From CAG-791 sp963658695 (GTDB lineage: Bacteria > Bacillota > Clostridia > Lachnospirales > Lachnospiraceae), in NCBI GenBank assembly GCA_963658695.1, contig CAVKRN010000002.1:1-64000 (forward strand): 64,000 nucleotides of DNA, given 5' to 3'. A model generated the notes under the pieces. The model did no database searches. It was given only the letters and a program-made list of their open reading frames with translations, and was not told the origin of the DNA. This document shows positions 1-9,367 of this stretch, piece after piece; within the stretch, counting starts at the first letter, position 1; the number at the start of each line of letters is the position of its first letter. A program made the translations under genes and the position numbers.

Positions 1-1
1 G

Positions 2-55
2 ATCATGAAGGAGAACGGAGAGAGCATCGAGAGGGCTCTGGTTGACGTATGGTAA
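2..55 (+). CDS. 3' end of an unidentified gene (partial)
   Basis: An open frame enters from the left edge in frame 2 and stops at TAA 53-55. The visible residues include KENGESIERALVDVW, which would fit an amphipathic C-terminal helix. Too little is present to name a family, and it may be chance. Confidence 0.25.
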   Translation: MMKENGESIERALVDVW

Positions 56-162
56 ACACTATGCTATCATACATGAGTAAGCACAGGGGGATGCTGATTT
101 ATAGTGATCGGCACCGTCAAGCTGGCGTATGCCGCTATATTATGGATGAAGGAGCGGAAGTG

Positions 163-369
163 ATGCCAACAGGTAGACCAAACAAAAACACGGTACGCGT
201 GGAAAGATATCAAAAGAAAGCTGGGTACAAGACGAAATCCTTCAAGCTAAAAGGCGATGTTGCGGAGAGGTTCGCTGATGCCTGTGAGAAAAACGGGGAA
301 AGTCAGGCAGCAGTAATTGCGAGGTTGATGGAAGAGTATATTTTGACAACGTGTTCGCGTTGCTTGTAA
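163..369 (+). CDS. small ribbon-helix-helix-like protein
   Basis: A 68-residue basic protein. The ATG at 163 is chosen because AAGGAG (149-154) lies 8 bases upstream, whereas the open frame begins much earlier without such a site. Residues 24-30 (TKSFKLK) look like the DNA-contacting beta strand, and residues 32-44 and 47-60 like the two helices of a ribbon-helix-helix fold, with a basic N-terminal tail. Such proteins bind operators as dimers, often as antitoxins or autoregulators. No toxin-like partner is visible; the next gene is a membrane protein about 100 bases downstream on the same strand. The fold is inferred from the pattern only, and the target is unknown. Confidence 0.5.
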   Translation: MPTGRPNKNTVRVERYQKKAGYKTKSFKLKGDVAERFADACEKNGESQAAVIARLMEEYILTTCSRCL

Positions 370-472
370 AGTCCGTCTGTTCTTCAGAGTGGGAGTTTTG
401 GCTCTCGCCTTTTCATCTTGCGAAGAGGAGAAGATAGCGAATATAATGACGCGAAGACAAAGAGAGGAAACA

Positions 473-1171
473 ATGAAGCTATATATAGATGATACGGACT
501 TGAGGCGTCTGATAGAAGAAAAAAGAGATTACATCGGCAGAAAATCACGGTGGATCGAAGTGCTGGATGCGGTAGTCCTTCTGATGTCCGCATTCACAGG
601 AGATTACAGCAATTTAGGAATTTCGCCGGCAGCTATAAGAACGGTGTTTTGGTTGGTCGTACTGCTAAACATCATCGTGATCACGAGGGAAATCATGGCG
701 CTGCCGGGATACAGCAAGGAACAGATGATAAGGGACATTGAGGCATTGGATATGAAAGACAGACGCAGCTCCATCGTTGCAATCCAGAAAAAGGACAACA
801 ACAGAAAGTATCTCGTATATGACAATCCGGCATGGGGGTTTCGCACATTCCCGAACTTCAAGACGCAGGATTACGAAAACGAGAAAAATATAGCGGAACA
901 CCTTGCAAAGGAATTGAATCTGAAAGAATCGGATGTTTCCATACGGCACAAAGGGACGGGGAATGAGCAGAAATTCGCCACGGCCCATAATGAAGTCAGA
1001 GCCTATGACTACAGTTTTTACAGTGCAGACTTAAACGCAAGCCTCCCTTCTGATGATTTTGAAATTGACGGAAGACGCTACCATTGGATGACAATACAGG
1101 AGATGTTGGAAGACAAGGAGATCAGGGAGCACAACGAATACATTGTTGAGAGGGTTAACGATCTGACATAG
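473..1171 (+). CDS. two-TM protein with degenerate NUDIX-like domain (Sa-NUDIX-type)
   Basis: A 232-residue protein. The ATG at 473 follows a GAGAGGA site; an in-frame ATG at 446 has a poorly spaced site. After a charged N-terminus there are two hydrophobic segments (about 28-42 and 54-71), then a soluble domain (about 98-232) with a WGFRTFPNF stretch, a helix where the NUDIX box would lie (NEKNIAEHLAKELNL), and a C-terminal WMTIQEMLED segment as in many NUDIX proteins. The catalytic REXXEE glutamates are missing, so hydrolysis is unlikely. This layout resembles the SMODS-associated NUDIX family found as membrane effectors or sensors in nucleotide-signalling conflict systems. No nucleotidyltransferase is visible, but the left flank is cut off. 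The family assignment is from memory of its layout and is moderate. Confidence 0.45.
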   Translation: MKLYIDDTDLRRLIEEKRDYIGRKSRWIEVLDAVVLLMSAFTGDYSNLGISPAAIRTVFWLVVLLNIIVITREIMALPGYSKEQMIRDIEALDMKDRRSSIVAIQKKDNNRKYLVYDNPAWGFRTFPNFKTQDYENEKNIAEHLAKELNLKESDVSIRHKGTGNEQKFATAHNEVRAYDYSFYSADLNASLPSDDFEIDGRRYHWMTIQEMLEDKEIREHNEYIVERVNDLT

Positions 1172-1246
1172 GCTACATTCACCATGATGTTGATTGCATG
1201 GCTTGGTCTTGCGCGATATATTCACCCCACACGACTTTATTCTTTG

Positions 1247-1269
1247 GCCGTCCTTCGGGACGGCTTTTT
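1247..1269 (+). terminator. intrinsic terminator
   Basis: The stem GCCGTCC/GGACGGC closes a TTCG tetraloop and is followed by TTTTT. It lies about 75 bases after the membrane NUDIX-like gene and closes that transcript. Confidence 0.85.
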
Positions 1270-1603
1270 ACGTGTGGCAAACGATCCGAATACAAGTATC
1301 ATCGGAAATCTCATGGATGAGCTAAAAATCCTCCATCCGGAGAAATATTCCAACACTGTGAACCAACTGAAAAAGGTTAGTTTTTCAAGAATTGACACGA
1401 AAAGCCCCCCCAAAAAAAAGCCATGAAAATAAAGTTAACTTAAATAAATATATGAACATAAAAAAAACTTAGCTTGAATTTAAGAAAAAGAATCGACATG
1501 TTGCCTTTCTGGGGGTACGATGTTCTTATGTTAGCGATACTCATGGGTGTGACTTTTAACTGGGTGAAGGTACTTGAGCATAAGTACAAGAATGGAGGGG
1601 AAC
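1270..1603. other. intergenic stretch without a supported gene
   Basis: Short open frames cross this stretch (one to 1426, another 1474-1761) but neither has a ribosome binding site or a recognisable product. The part around 1420-1500 is AT-rich, with runs of A. The promoter of the following beta-mannosidase gene must lie here or further upstream, but no clear -35/-10 pair was found. Confidence 0.4.
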
Positions 1604-4288
1604 ATGACGGAGCAATTACTGTCAAAAAACTGGACATTGACGATTCTGGGGGACAATGTCTATCACATCGGAGCGGATCCGATTCCGGCGTCGGTGCCGG
1701 GCAGTGTGTATTCCTGTCTGTTGGAGAATCGGCTAATGCCGGATCCCTATTGGCGGGATAATGAGCTGGATGCATTGAAGCTCATGGAAAATGACTTTGT
1801 TTTCCGGGAAGCCTTTGTTCCGGAGGCAGCAGTATTCGAAAGCGACCGCGTGATTTTGCGGTTTGATGGCATAGATACTATAGCAGACGTTGAGCTGAAT
1901 GGCGTACTCCTTGGCCATACAGAAAACATGCATCGTAGCTTTGAATACGATGTGAAGCAGTTGCTGAAATCCGGGGAAAATGAGCTGAAGGTAACGGTGT
2001 ATTCTCCGACAAAATTTATAGCTGCGGCACATGAACGGATCGGAAACATGGAGAGCACCGATGCCATGCCGGGCTATCCGCAGCTGCGCAAGGCACATTG
2101 CATGTTCGGGTGGGATTGGGGGCCGCGCCTTCCGGATGCGGGGCTTTATCGCCCGGTTCGTCTTCTGGGGGTGAAACGAGCCAGACTTTCAAATGATATC
2201 CGCATTTTACAGGAGCATACGGTTACTGCAACCGGTGTCCGCGGAAATGAAGTGAGCCGGGTGGGGGTGACGCTGACGGCGAGGACGGATTCTGCGGCGG
2301 GGAGCGAGACGCGCGGCGGCACGTCTGCTGCGAATGGTTCCGGGTCACATGTGGATGAACGATTTGCCCCGGGCACGCACCTGGAAGCGGTTCTTGTGAC
2401 GCCGCAGGGGGAGAAATTTCTGTTTGCTCCAAAGGGGAGCGTTGACGGTGCGGCGGTGATGGAACTGCAGGTGGAGCATCCGCAGCTGTGGTGGCCGAAT
2501 GGCTATGGAGAGCAGCCACTGTACACGGTGAAGATTTCTCTTGTGGATGACGCAACGGGTGACGTGCTTGACTTTGAAACGCGCCGGATTGGACTTCGCA
2601 CGGTGACGGTGGATACATCACCGATTCCAGAGGAAGAAAAGGATCCACATCTTGGGCCTCAACTTCGGCAGGATCGGAAGGAAGGGCGACGTTTTAACTT
2701 TGTTGTAAACGGACTTTCGATTTTTGCGATGGGCGGGGACTATATTCCGGAAGATAACATCCTTAGTCGCATCAACAAACAGCGCACGGAAATGCTGCTG
2801 AAAGATGCGGCGGAAGCACACTACAATTCCATCCGTATCTGGGGCGGCGGCTATTATCTGGATGACTTCTTTTATGACCTGTGCGATGAATACGGCTTAT
2901 TGGTGTGGCAGGATTTTATGTTTGCGTGTGCCAGCTATGAGCTGAACGGCGGATTTGAACAGAATCTGAGGGAAGAATTTGTGGAGGTGGTGCGCAGACT
3001 TCGGCACCATGCATCGATTGGGCTTTGGTGCGGCAATAATGAGATGGAAACGGAAATTCTGGAGGATCACTGGGAGGGGGAATTCAATGGTATCCTTCCG
3101 GGGACGCAGGGGATTGCATCGGTACACAAGGCATCGAACAAGCAGTTTTATGATTACATCAAGCTGTATGAGTACATTTTGCCACAGGTGATGGAAAAAG
3201 AGGCGCCGGAGGCCTTTTATTGGCCGTCATCGCCTTCTTCCGGCGGTAATTATGAAGATGCATACGAGGAAAATATTGGTGATGCACATTATTGGGGCGT
3301 CTGGCATGGCGGAGATCAGTTTTCAGATTACCGGAAGCACCATTTCCGCTTCTTGTCGGAATTCGGTTTTCAGTCATTCCCGTGCATGGCGACCGTGAAA
3401 TCCTTTACGGAACCACAGGATCGCAATGTATTTTCGGAAATCATGGAGATGCATCAGCGCAACACGGCTGCGAACGGCAAAATTATGAATTACCTGTCGG
3501 CTACCTATCGCTATCCGAAGGATTTCGACCAGCTGTTGTACTGCTCGCAGATGCTGCAGCTGGATGCCATTCGCTATGGCGTAGAGCATTTCCGGAGAAT
3601 TCGCGGAACCTGTATGGGTACGATGGTGTGGCAACTGAATGATATATGGCCGGTAGCTTCCTGGTCGTCCATTGATTATTACGGCCGCTGGAAAGCACTG
3701 CATTACGGCGAAAAGCGCTTTTTTGCACCGGTGTCCATTACCTGTGAGGAACATGGTCGGTTGGATCAGAAGCCGTTCGTAAATTCGCTTCCGGTTCCGG
3801 TGGAGTATTCTGCGGCGCTTCATGTGGCGAATGAAACGGCGGAAACGGTGCGAGGGATGGTCTGCTGGCGGCTATGCCTGCCGGATTCATCGATTCTTAA
3901 AGAGGGAAGCAAGCAAGTGTCTGTGGAACCGTACAGCGGTGTCTGGCTGGAAAAAGAAATATACAATGGCATTGCGGATGAACGGGAAATGCATTTGTAC
4001 TATGAATTCCGGCAGGGGAGTGAAACGGTTTCTTCCGGGACGGCTTTATTCGTTGCTCCCAAGCATTACCGGTTCGAAGATCCGAAGCTGAACGTCAGGA
4101 TAGAGGGAGATACGATCATTGTGACGTCGGAAGCGTATGCAAAGGGCGTTTGTGTAGAAACAGCGGACGGAAATCTTCGACTTTCGGATAATTTCTTTGA
4201 TATGGAAAAAGGCGAGCGACGCCTTTTGATGTGTGGGTCGATTCCAAGCGGAGCAATCCGGGTTCGAAGCGTGTACGATATTGCATAA
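1604..4288 (+). CDS. GH2 beta-mannosidase
   Basis: An 894-residue enzyme that removes beta-linked mannose from the non-reducing end of manno-oligosaccharides. The ATG at 1604 follows GGAGGGG; the frame also has an upstream TTG without a good site. The N-terminal sugar-binding domain contains CMFGWDWGPRLPDAGLYRPV, a hallmark of the GH2 mannosidase branch. The acid/base glutamate is E480 in WCGNNEME and the nucleophile is E586 in LSEFGFQSFP. An Ala/Gly/Ser-rich insert lies around residues 225-245. There is no signal peptide, so it acts in the cytoplasm. A sugar ABC transporter follows after a terminator and probably supplies manno-oligosaccharides, though that link is inferred. Confidence 0.92.
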   Translation: MTEQLLSKNWTLTILGDNVYHIGADPIPASVPGSVYSCLLENRLMPDPYWRDNELDALKLMENDFVFREAFVPEAAVFESDRVILRFDGIDTIADVELNGVLLGHTENMHRSFEYDVKQLLKSGENELKVTVYSPTKFIAAAHERIGNMESTDAMPGYPQLRKAHCMFGWDWGPRLPDAGLYRPVRLLGVKRARLSNDIRILQEHTVTATGVRGNEVSRVGVTLTARTDSAAGSETRGGTSAANGSGSHVDERFAPGTHLEAVLVTPQGEKFLFAPKGSVDGAAVMELQVEHPQLWWPNGYGEQPLYTVKISLVDDATGDVLDFETRRIGLRTVTVDTSPIPEEEKDPHLGPQLRQDRKEGRRFNFVVNGLSIFAMGGDYIPEDNILSRINKQRTEMLLKDAAEAHYNSIRIWGGGYYLDDFFYDLCDEYGLLVWQDFMFACASYELNGGFEQNLREEFVEVVRRLRHHASIGLWCGNNEMETEILEDHWEGEFNGILPGTQGIASVHKASNKQFYDYIKLYEYILPQVMEKEAPEAFYWPSSPSSGGNYEDAYEENIGDAHYWGVWHGGDQFSDYRKHHFRFLSEFGFQSFPCMATVKSFTEPQDRNVFSEIMEMHQRNTAANGKIMNYLSATYRYPKDFDQLLYCSQMLQLDAIRYGVEHFRRIRGTCMGTMVWQLNDIWPVASWSSIDYYGRWKALHYGEKRFFAPVSITCEEHGRLDQKPFVNSLPVPVEYSAALHVANETAETVRGMVCWRLCLPDSSILKEGSKQVSVEPYSGVWLEKEIYNGIADEREMHLYYEFRQGSETVSSGTALFVAPKHYRFEDPKLNVRIEGDTIIVTSEAYAKGVCVETADGNLRLSDNFFDMEKGERRLLMCGSIPSGAIRVRSVYDIA

Positions 4289-4442
4289 TGAAAGCAAGCG
4301 GCCGATTCACGATTGAAATCACAGGTACATTGTCTGCAGGATAACGGGATTAATAACGCGGAAGATTTTTCTGAGGGTACGGGTCAAAAAAGCTAGTTGA
4401 TTAGAACGGATATTTAAAAGCTGATGTACTTGGCACTAAAAG

Positions 4443-4475
4443 GAAGGCGGGGCATGTGCTCTGCCTTCTCTTTTT
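4443..4475 (+). terminator. intrinsic terminator after the beta-mannosidase gene
   Basis: An 11-bp stem (4443-4453 with 4458-4468, two G-T pairs) and a 4-base loop are followed by C and then TTTTT. It separates the beta-mannosidase gene from the ABC transporter genes. Confidence 0.8.
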
Positions 4476-4786
4476 GTCTGGAACAACGTGGCTTGTGATG
4501 GCTGTGAGAGCCTGGATGAGTGCTACCGATATTTATTTAACTAAAATTAAGGCTAATAAATACGAAAACGTTTAAGAAAACAACAAGACTACCGGCAAAA
4601 GTATACAAAACACGAGCGAGAGATTTGGAATAATCTCATAAATATGGATATGACGCATCAAAAATAGCGGAAAGTTGTTGATTTGTTGTGCAAAAAGACA
4701 TATCATGCAACTAAAAGATACTTAAACGAGGGAAACAAAGGGGGTTTAAGTACAAAGAGAAATATTAATGTATAGGAGGGAAAGAA
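4476..4786 (+). promoter_or_regulatory. upstream region of the sugar ABC transporter operon
   Basis: This AT-rich gap must hold the transporter promoter, but no convincing -35/-10 pair could be fixed. A short palindrome centred on AAACGTTT (about 4562-4576) resembles the core of LacI-family or CcpA (cre) operators, with mismatches at the outer positions. A strong site, AGGAGGGAAAG, precedes the ATG at 4787. Confidence 0.35.
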
Positions 4787-6244
4787 ATGAAGAAAAAGGT
4801 ATTAAGCGTTTTACTTGCTTCCACCATGTTGGCAGGCGTTCTGGCCGGATGCGGGTCCTCGAGTTCCGGTGATTCTTCTGCGCCGGCGGAGACAACGGCT
4901 GCTGCAGATGAAAGCACAGAAACAGCTGCAGAGGAAACTTCTGAGGCAGCACAGGAAGAGACGGAGAGCACCGGCGATGCACTTGCATATACCGGAAGCA
5001 TCAGTTTGATGCATTACAGCACATCGGAAGAATCGGAAGGCAACGGCGGTTCGGATGGATTCCGCACCATGATTGCCAACTGGAAGGAGGCCAATTCCGG
5101 TATCGATCTGCAGGAAAATGTCCTTGCAAATGATGAATACAAGACACAGATCGCTGCAATGGCGGCGGCCGGAGATCTTCCGGATGTATTCCTTCTGCAG
5201 GGTATGAATACCAAATCCTGGGCAGCACAGGGGCTGATCCTGGATATGACGGATATCATCAAGGAATCTCCTTACTACGCAGACTATAACCAGGACTATT
5301 TCACACCGTTTAAGGACGGCGATAAGGTATATGGCCTTCCGGTTCTGACGGGCGGTACCTGCACAGTTGTTATTTATGACAAGGCTGCTTGGAAGGATGC
5401 TGGTTTTGATGCATTCCCGGACAACTGGGAAGATGTGAAGAAGGCAGACGAATACTTTAAGGCAAATGGATATGACGGCACGATCGCATTCGGTAATGGC
5501 GGTCAGTGGCAGGCTAACTCTGATTTCCTTAGCTGCCTGGGCGATCGCTACACCGGCAAGGAATGGTTCCAGCATATCATCGATGGCGACGGAGAGGCTG
5601 CCTTTACGGATGATACTTTTGTGGCAGCGCTTCAGTTTACGCAGGACATTTTCCAGAGCGGAATCTTTAATGCGGATTTCAACAGCGTGACCAACGAAGA
5701 TGCTCGTGAGTACTTCATTGCAGGAGAGTATCCGGCATTTATCGGCGGCAACTGGGATGAGTCCTACATTGCAGCAACTCTGAAGGAAAGCGATGAAGAG
5801 GCATACAACAACATCGGCTTTGCAGTCCTTCCGCAGCCTGCTGACGCTACCGAGGATCCAAAGTCTCAGAACATCGGACTTGGATATGCGATGGCAATCA
5901 ATTCGAAGGTTGCCGACGATCCGGATAAGCTGGCCGCTTGCATCGACTTCTGCGAGTATGTAACAGGACCTGATTTTGCGACATATGTTGCTGAGAATTA
6001 TGCCCTCGGCGGTCTGACAAAGGTTGCAGATGTTGACCTGTCCGGCTTTGATGAAGTGACACAGGCATTCTACAACTACTCCTATGTTGATACGACGCCT
6101 TGTGAAATTTACGATTCCTACGTAGATTCTGCAGTTTGGTCTGTATGCAACACCGGACTTCAGGAGCTTATGAATGGCAGCGGATCGGCAGAAGATCTGG
6201 CAGCAGAGATTCAGGCATCCTATGAAGAGAACTATCTGAAATAA
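4787..6244 (+). CDS. sugar ABC transporter substrate-binding lipoprotein
   Basis: A 485-residue extracellular solute-binding protein, family 1. The signal peptide ends in the lipobox LAGC (C22), followed by a Ser/Glu/Thr-rich linker to about residue 60 and then the binding fold. The stretch GDLPDVFLLQG is typical of family 1 sugar binders. It captures an oligosaccharide outside the membrane and passes it to the two permeases encoded downstream. No ATPase gene is nearby, so a shared MsmK-type ATPase elsewhere is likely. The flanking beta-mannosidase gene and the AraC regulator suggest a plant oligosaccharide as substrate; the exact sugar is unknown. Confidence 0.9.
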   Translation: MKKKVLSVLLASTMLAGVLAGCGSSSSGDSSAPAETTAAADESTETAAEETSEAAQEETESTGDALAYTGSISLMHYSTSEESEGNGGSDGFRTMIANWKEANSGIDLQENVLANDEYKTQIAAMAAAGDLPDVFLLQGMNTKSWAAQGLILDMTDIIKESPYYADYNQDYFTPFKDGDKVYGLPVLTGGTCTVVIYDKAAWKDAGFDAFPDNWEDVKKADEYFKANGYDGTIAFGNGGQWQANSDFLSCLGDRYTGKEWFQHIIDGDGEAAFTDDTFVAALQFTQDIFQSGIFNADFNSVTNEDAREYFIAGEYPAFIGGNWDESYIAATLKESDEEAYNNIGFAVLPQPADATEDPKSQNIGLGYAMAINSKVADDPDKLAACIDFCEYVTGPDFATYVAENYALGGLTKVADVDLSGFDEVTQAFYNYSYVDTTPCEIYDSYVDSAVWSVCNTGLQELMNGSGSAEDLAAEIQASYEENYLK

Positions 6245-6297
6245 GGGTAACCATTCAGCACCCATAAGTTGAATGACTGGTTTTTAGAACTGTATGA

Positions 6298-6329
6298 CAG
6301 GGCCTCGCGGAGCACTCCTCGAGGCCCTG
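6298..6329 (+). promoter_or_regulatory. hairpin between binding protein and permease genes
   Basis: A perfect 10-bp stem (CAGGGCCTCG with CGAGGCCCTG) without a following T-run. In ABC operons such hairpins commonly protect the 3' end of the binding-protein mRNA or let only part of transcription through, giving more binding protein than permease. That role is inferred. Confidence 0.6.
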
Positions 6330-6351
6330 CTTATAAGAAGGGTGGGTGTCT

Positions 6352-7248
6352 ATGCTAAAAGCAATTAAACCCAAAACGAGTACTGTCGTTGCTCTTTTGA
6401 TTATTCCGGTTGTCTGGTATGTTTTTTCGGTTTTTCTGCCGCTTCTTACCGCCTTGTTCTACAGCTTCTACGAATGGAAAGGCGGACCGAACAAAACCTT
6501 CAGTGGCCTTGCCAATTACAGCAAACTGATATCCGATGCGACCTTTTGGGAAGCGGTTTGGCATAATCTTCTGGTCGTTTTTGTTTGTATTCTTGGACAG
6601 GTCGGCATTGCGTTCATTCTGGTGCTGATGGTTCAGTCCCGGCTTGCAAAATGCAAGGGAATTCACAGAACCTTCGGCTTCTTTCCGAGTACCATTTCAG
6701 CTGTTTACATTGGACTGATCTGGACCATGATATTTGACTACAAAAGAGGAATCCTGAACTGGTTTCTGGAACAGATCGGACACGCAGATGCTGCAAAAGT
6801 GTGGCTGAACGAACCGACTCTGGTTCTGGGCTGTGTTTGTGTCCCGCTGGTATGGCAGTACATCGGATATTACATGGTAATTCTGTTTGCGGCCATTGCA
6901 GCGGTGGACAGAGAAATCTTTGAAGTGGCGGAGCTGGACGGCGCGAATGCGTTCCAGAGGGCCATCTACATTGTACTTCCTCTTATTAAGAATATGCTGA
7001 TTGTCTGCCTTACGCTTTGCGTGGCCGGCAACATGAAGGTGTTTGACCATATTTACACGATGACAGCGGGCGGACCGGGCACATCGTCCATGGTTATGGC
7101 ACTGTATGGGTATAAGGTTTCCTTTGAACAATCCAATATGGGATACGGATCCGCAATTTCTGTTGGTATCTTTATCATCAGTCTGGTTGTCATTCAGGGT
7201 AGCCGCAAGCTTGTGGACGTCCTGATGAAGGATAAGGGGGTGGAATAA
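6352..7248 (+). CDS. sugar ABC transporter permease (MalF/UgpA type)
   Basis: A 298-residue integral membrane protein with about six helices. The ATG at 6352 is preferred over a GTG at 6346 because AAGGGTGG lies 7 bases upstream. The ATPase-docking loop reads EVAELDGANAFQRAIYIVLPLI, the EAA motif of binding-protein-dependent permeases. It forms the membrane channel with the next permease. The stop codon overlaps the next start (TAATG). Confidence 0.9.
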   Translation: MLKAIKPKTSTVVALLIIPVVWYVFSVFLPLLTALFYSFYEWKGGPNKTFSGLANYSKLISDATFWEAVWHNLLVVFVCILGQVGIAFILVLMVQSRLAKCKGIHRTFGFFPSTISAVYIGLIWTMIFDYKRGILNWFLEQIGHADAAKVWLNEPTLVLGCVCVPLVWQYIGYYMVILFAAIAAVDREIFEVAELDGANAFQRAIYIVLPLIKNMLIVCLTLCVAGNMKVFDHIYTMTAGGPGTSSMVMALYGYKVSFEQSNMGYGSAISVGIFIISLVVIQGSRKLVDVLMKDKGVE

Positions 7249-8147
7249 TGGCTAGAACAAGAAGACCATATACTGCGCCAAAGGTTGTCGGACCGAAGAC
7301 ACCCTTGCAAAAGCTGGGAACCGGCGTTTTGGCTGCGGTCATCAATATTGTCCTTTGGGCATTTTCCCTTTCCTGCATTTTTCCGCTGATCTGGATGTTC
7401 TATTCATCTCTGAAGAAAAAGAGAGAATTTAATGCGGATGTTGTTGGTTTGCCGACGAATCCCACGTTTGAGAACTACATCAAGGTGCTTACGAACAAGG
7501 ATTACCACCTCGGAAGTTCTATGCTCAACAGCGTACGGACAACGGTTCTTTCAGTACTGCTGATCATTGCGTTCGGCTTTATTATTGGCTACATTCTGGC
7601 TCGAATTGATTTTAAGTTGAATCGCCCGTTGTATGCGATCTTCCTGATGGGACTTCTTATTCCGGTGCATTCGCTGCTGGTTCCGATTTATGTAGTGTTT
7701 AATAAATTCGGATTGGCGAATCAGTGGTTTACGCTGATCATCCCGTATGTGGCCTTTGGCATTCCCATTGCTGTCTTTTTGGTGGAAAGCTTCATCAAAT
7801 CGGTGCCGGTTGAGTTGGAAGAGGCGGCTGCCATTGATGGCAGTACATTTATGAATACCATGGTCAAGATCATTCTTCCGGTGACGAAGCCGATCCTGAC
7901 GACGGTTGCCATCATTCAATCCTTCAGCTGTTGGAACGAATTCTCGTTTGCGCTGGTTCTGTGTTCCAGAAATCAGAAGCTTCAGACGGTACCGCTGGCC
8001 ATGACGAATTTCAAAGGTCAGTTTGCATCGGACTATCCGAAGATTATGTCCGGCATGCTGATTACAATGCTTCCCATCGTGGTATTGTACTTTGCCTTCT
8101 CTAAGAAAATCATTGAAGGTATGGTGACGGGTGCTGTGAAGGGATAA
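7248..8147 (+). CDS. sugar ABC transporter permease (MalG type)
   Basis: A 299-residue integral membrane protein, the second half of the heterodimeric channel. The EAA-type loop is ELEEAAAIDGSTFMNTMVKIILPVTKP, matching MalG-like carbohydrate permeases. It overlaps the preceding permease by one base, implying translational coupling. A terminator follows, so the operon appears to be binding protein, permease, permease. Confidence 0.9.
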   Translation: MARTRRPYTAPKVVGPKTPLQKLGTGVLAAVINIVLWAFSLSCIFPLIWMFYSSLKKKREFNADVVGLPTNPTFENYIKVLTNKDYHLGSSMLNSVRTTVLSVLLIIAFGFIIGYILARIDFKLNRPLYAIFLMGLLIPVHSLLVPIYVVFNKFGLANQWFTLIIPYVAFGIPIAVFLVESFIKSVPVELEEAAAIDGSTFMNTMVKIILPVTKPILTTVAIIQSFSCWNEFSFALVLCSRNQKLQTVPLAMTNFKGQFASDYPKIMSGMLITMLPIVVLYFAFSKKIIEGMVTGAVKG

Positions 8148-8233
8148 GTGAGGCAAGGATCATGAGCAATTTGTGGTGGCGCGGATGCTTGGGGAATACA
8201 TCGCTGCCGCATATGGCGAAGAGATGAAAGAAA

Positions 8234-8265
8234 GGAGGTCTCCTATGTCGGGAGGCCCCCTTTTT
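8234..8265 (+). terminator. intrinsic terminator of the ABC transporter operon
   Basis: The stem GGTCTCC (8237-8243) with GGAGGCC (8251-8257), one G-T pair, is followed by CCC and TTTTT. It separates the operon from the convergent AraC-type gene. Confidence 0.8.
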
Positions 8266-8298
8266 GCAATGACGAAACGGTTATGCTGCACAAGATGA

Positions 8299-9144
8299 TT
8301 ACGTTGAGGGCGGTGTATCCGTTGTTTTCTTTTCGGTCATACGGCATTTTTTGCGGTATTCCGAAGGGGATAGGCCGGAAACAGCACGAAAGACGCGATT
8401 AAAATGCGTCAGATTGGAAAATCCGGTCAGTGCTGCAACCTCGGTCACATTTTTATCTGTTTCCATAAAGAGCCGCTTGGCATTCATGATGCGGGTCCGC
8501 TGCACGTATTCAATGATGCTCCGGTTGGCGTACTTGCGGAACTGTCGGCACAGATAGTATTCACTGAGCGAAAAGCGCTGTGCCAGGTCCGGAATTGTAA
8601 TTTCCGATGAATAATTTTCGTGGATATAGCTGATTACATCGTTGATACGGCTTCCGCCGGAGAATTTGCGCACGCGGGTCTGCCGCAGAACCAGAATCAG
8701 AATCATGTTAAGAAGGGTGCGCATGTCGCTCCAGTGGTAGTCTCCCGGGTGTTCCTGTTCGTCCAGCATCTCATAAATCAGTCGGCGAAGCTCTCGCAGC
8801 ATGTCCTTGGAAGGGCGGAAAAGTGGGTACGGAGCAGCTATGGCATCCAATACTTCCTGGGAAAGGACGCAGTCCTGACGGAAATAGATGACGACACGGG
8901 AAAATGCGATATTCAGATTGCTGAAGGAGTGGTGCATGGTGAGCGGCGTAAACAGCATAAAGTCGCCGGAGGTTGTCAGAAACACCTTGTCATCAATCAT
9001 GTGGTAGCGCTCGCCGGAATCCAGAAAGTATAGCTCATAATATTCGTGAAAATGAGAACGAGACATATTGTCATTGACGCCGCTGATCAGCTCCAGGGCA
9101 ATGGGAACACCGGCTTCCATGGCGGCTTGTGCTTTATCGATCAT
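8299..9144 (-). CDS. AraC family transcriptional regulator with N-terminal cupin
   Basis: A 281-residue regulator. Residues 1-140 form a cupin-like sensor (FHEYYELYFLDSGERYHMI, then GDFMLFTPLTMHHSF). Residues about 165-270 hold the double helix-turn-helix, with LAQRFSLSEYYLCRQFRKY in the first and VAALTGFSNLTHFNRVFRAVSGLSPSEYRK in the second. It lies between the mannosidase/ABC genes and the divergently read GH31 gene, so it probably senses a sugar and activates one or both. It ends about 30 bases from the ABC terminator. Confidence 0.9.
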   Translation of the reverse strand: MIDKAQAAMEAGVPIALELISGVNDNMSRSHFHEYYELYFLDSGERYHMIDDKVFLTTSGDFMLFTPLTMHHSFSNLNIAFSRVVIYFRQDCVLSQEVLDAIAAPYPLFRPSKDMLRELRRLIYEMLDEQEHPGDYHWSDMRTLLNMILILVLRQTRVRKFSGGSRINDVISYIHENYSSEITIPDLAQRFSLSEYYLCRQFRKYANRSIIEYVQRTRIMNAKRLFMETDKNVTEVAALTGFSNLTHFNRVFRAVSGLSPSEYRKKCRMTEKKTTDTPPST

Positions 9145-9367
9145 GAGAACCTCGCTTTTGAGATCTGTAGTACCTGTTCGGCATTTGTCAATTTTAATTG
9201 TGAATAGCTGCGAATTGCCTGCAAATAGTCAATGCACTCTGAAATAGGCAGGCGTTAGACGATGCTCAAATTCAACGATAGAGCAGGATATGTTAAAAAT
9301 CAATAAAATCACTGCAGAATATGTCTAGTTTCTGATGGCGTTCTTTTCTAAAATCTTACGTCGGTTA

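Noticed and set aside
389..472. Upstream extension of the NUDIX-like gene (GTG start)
   Set aside because: The ATG at 473 has a better placed ribosome binding site and the extra residues look like noise.
1184..1426. 80-residue open frame on the plus strand
   Set aside because: It reads straight through the terminator hairpin at 1247-1269, has no ribosome binding site and no recognisable product.
1474..1761. 95-residue open frame with a hydrophobic N-terminus
   Set aside because: It overlaps the start of the beta-mannosidase gene in another frame and has no ribosome binding site.
4811..6265. 484-residue open frame antisense to the sugar-binding protein
   Set aside because: It is a shadow of a highly biased gene on the other strand and has no family features.
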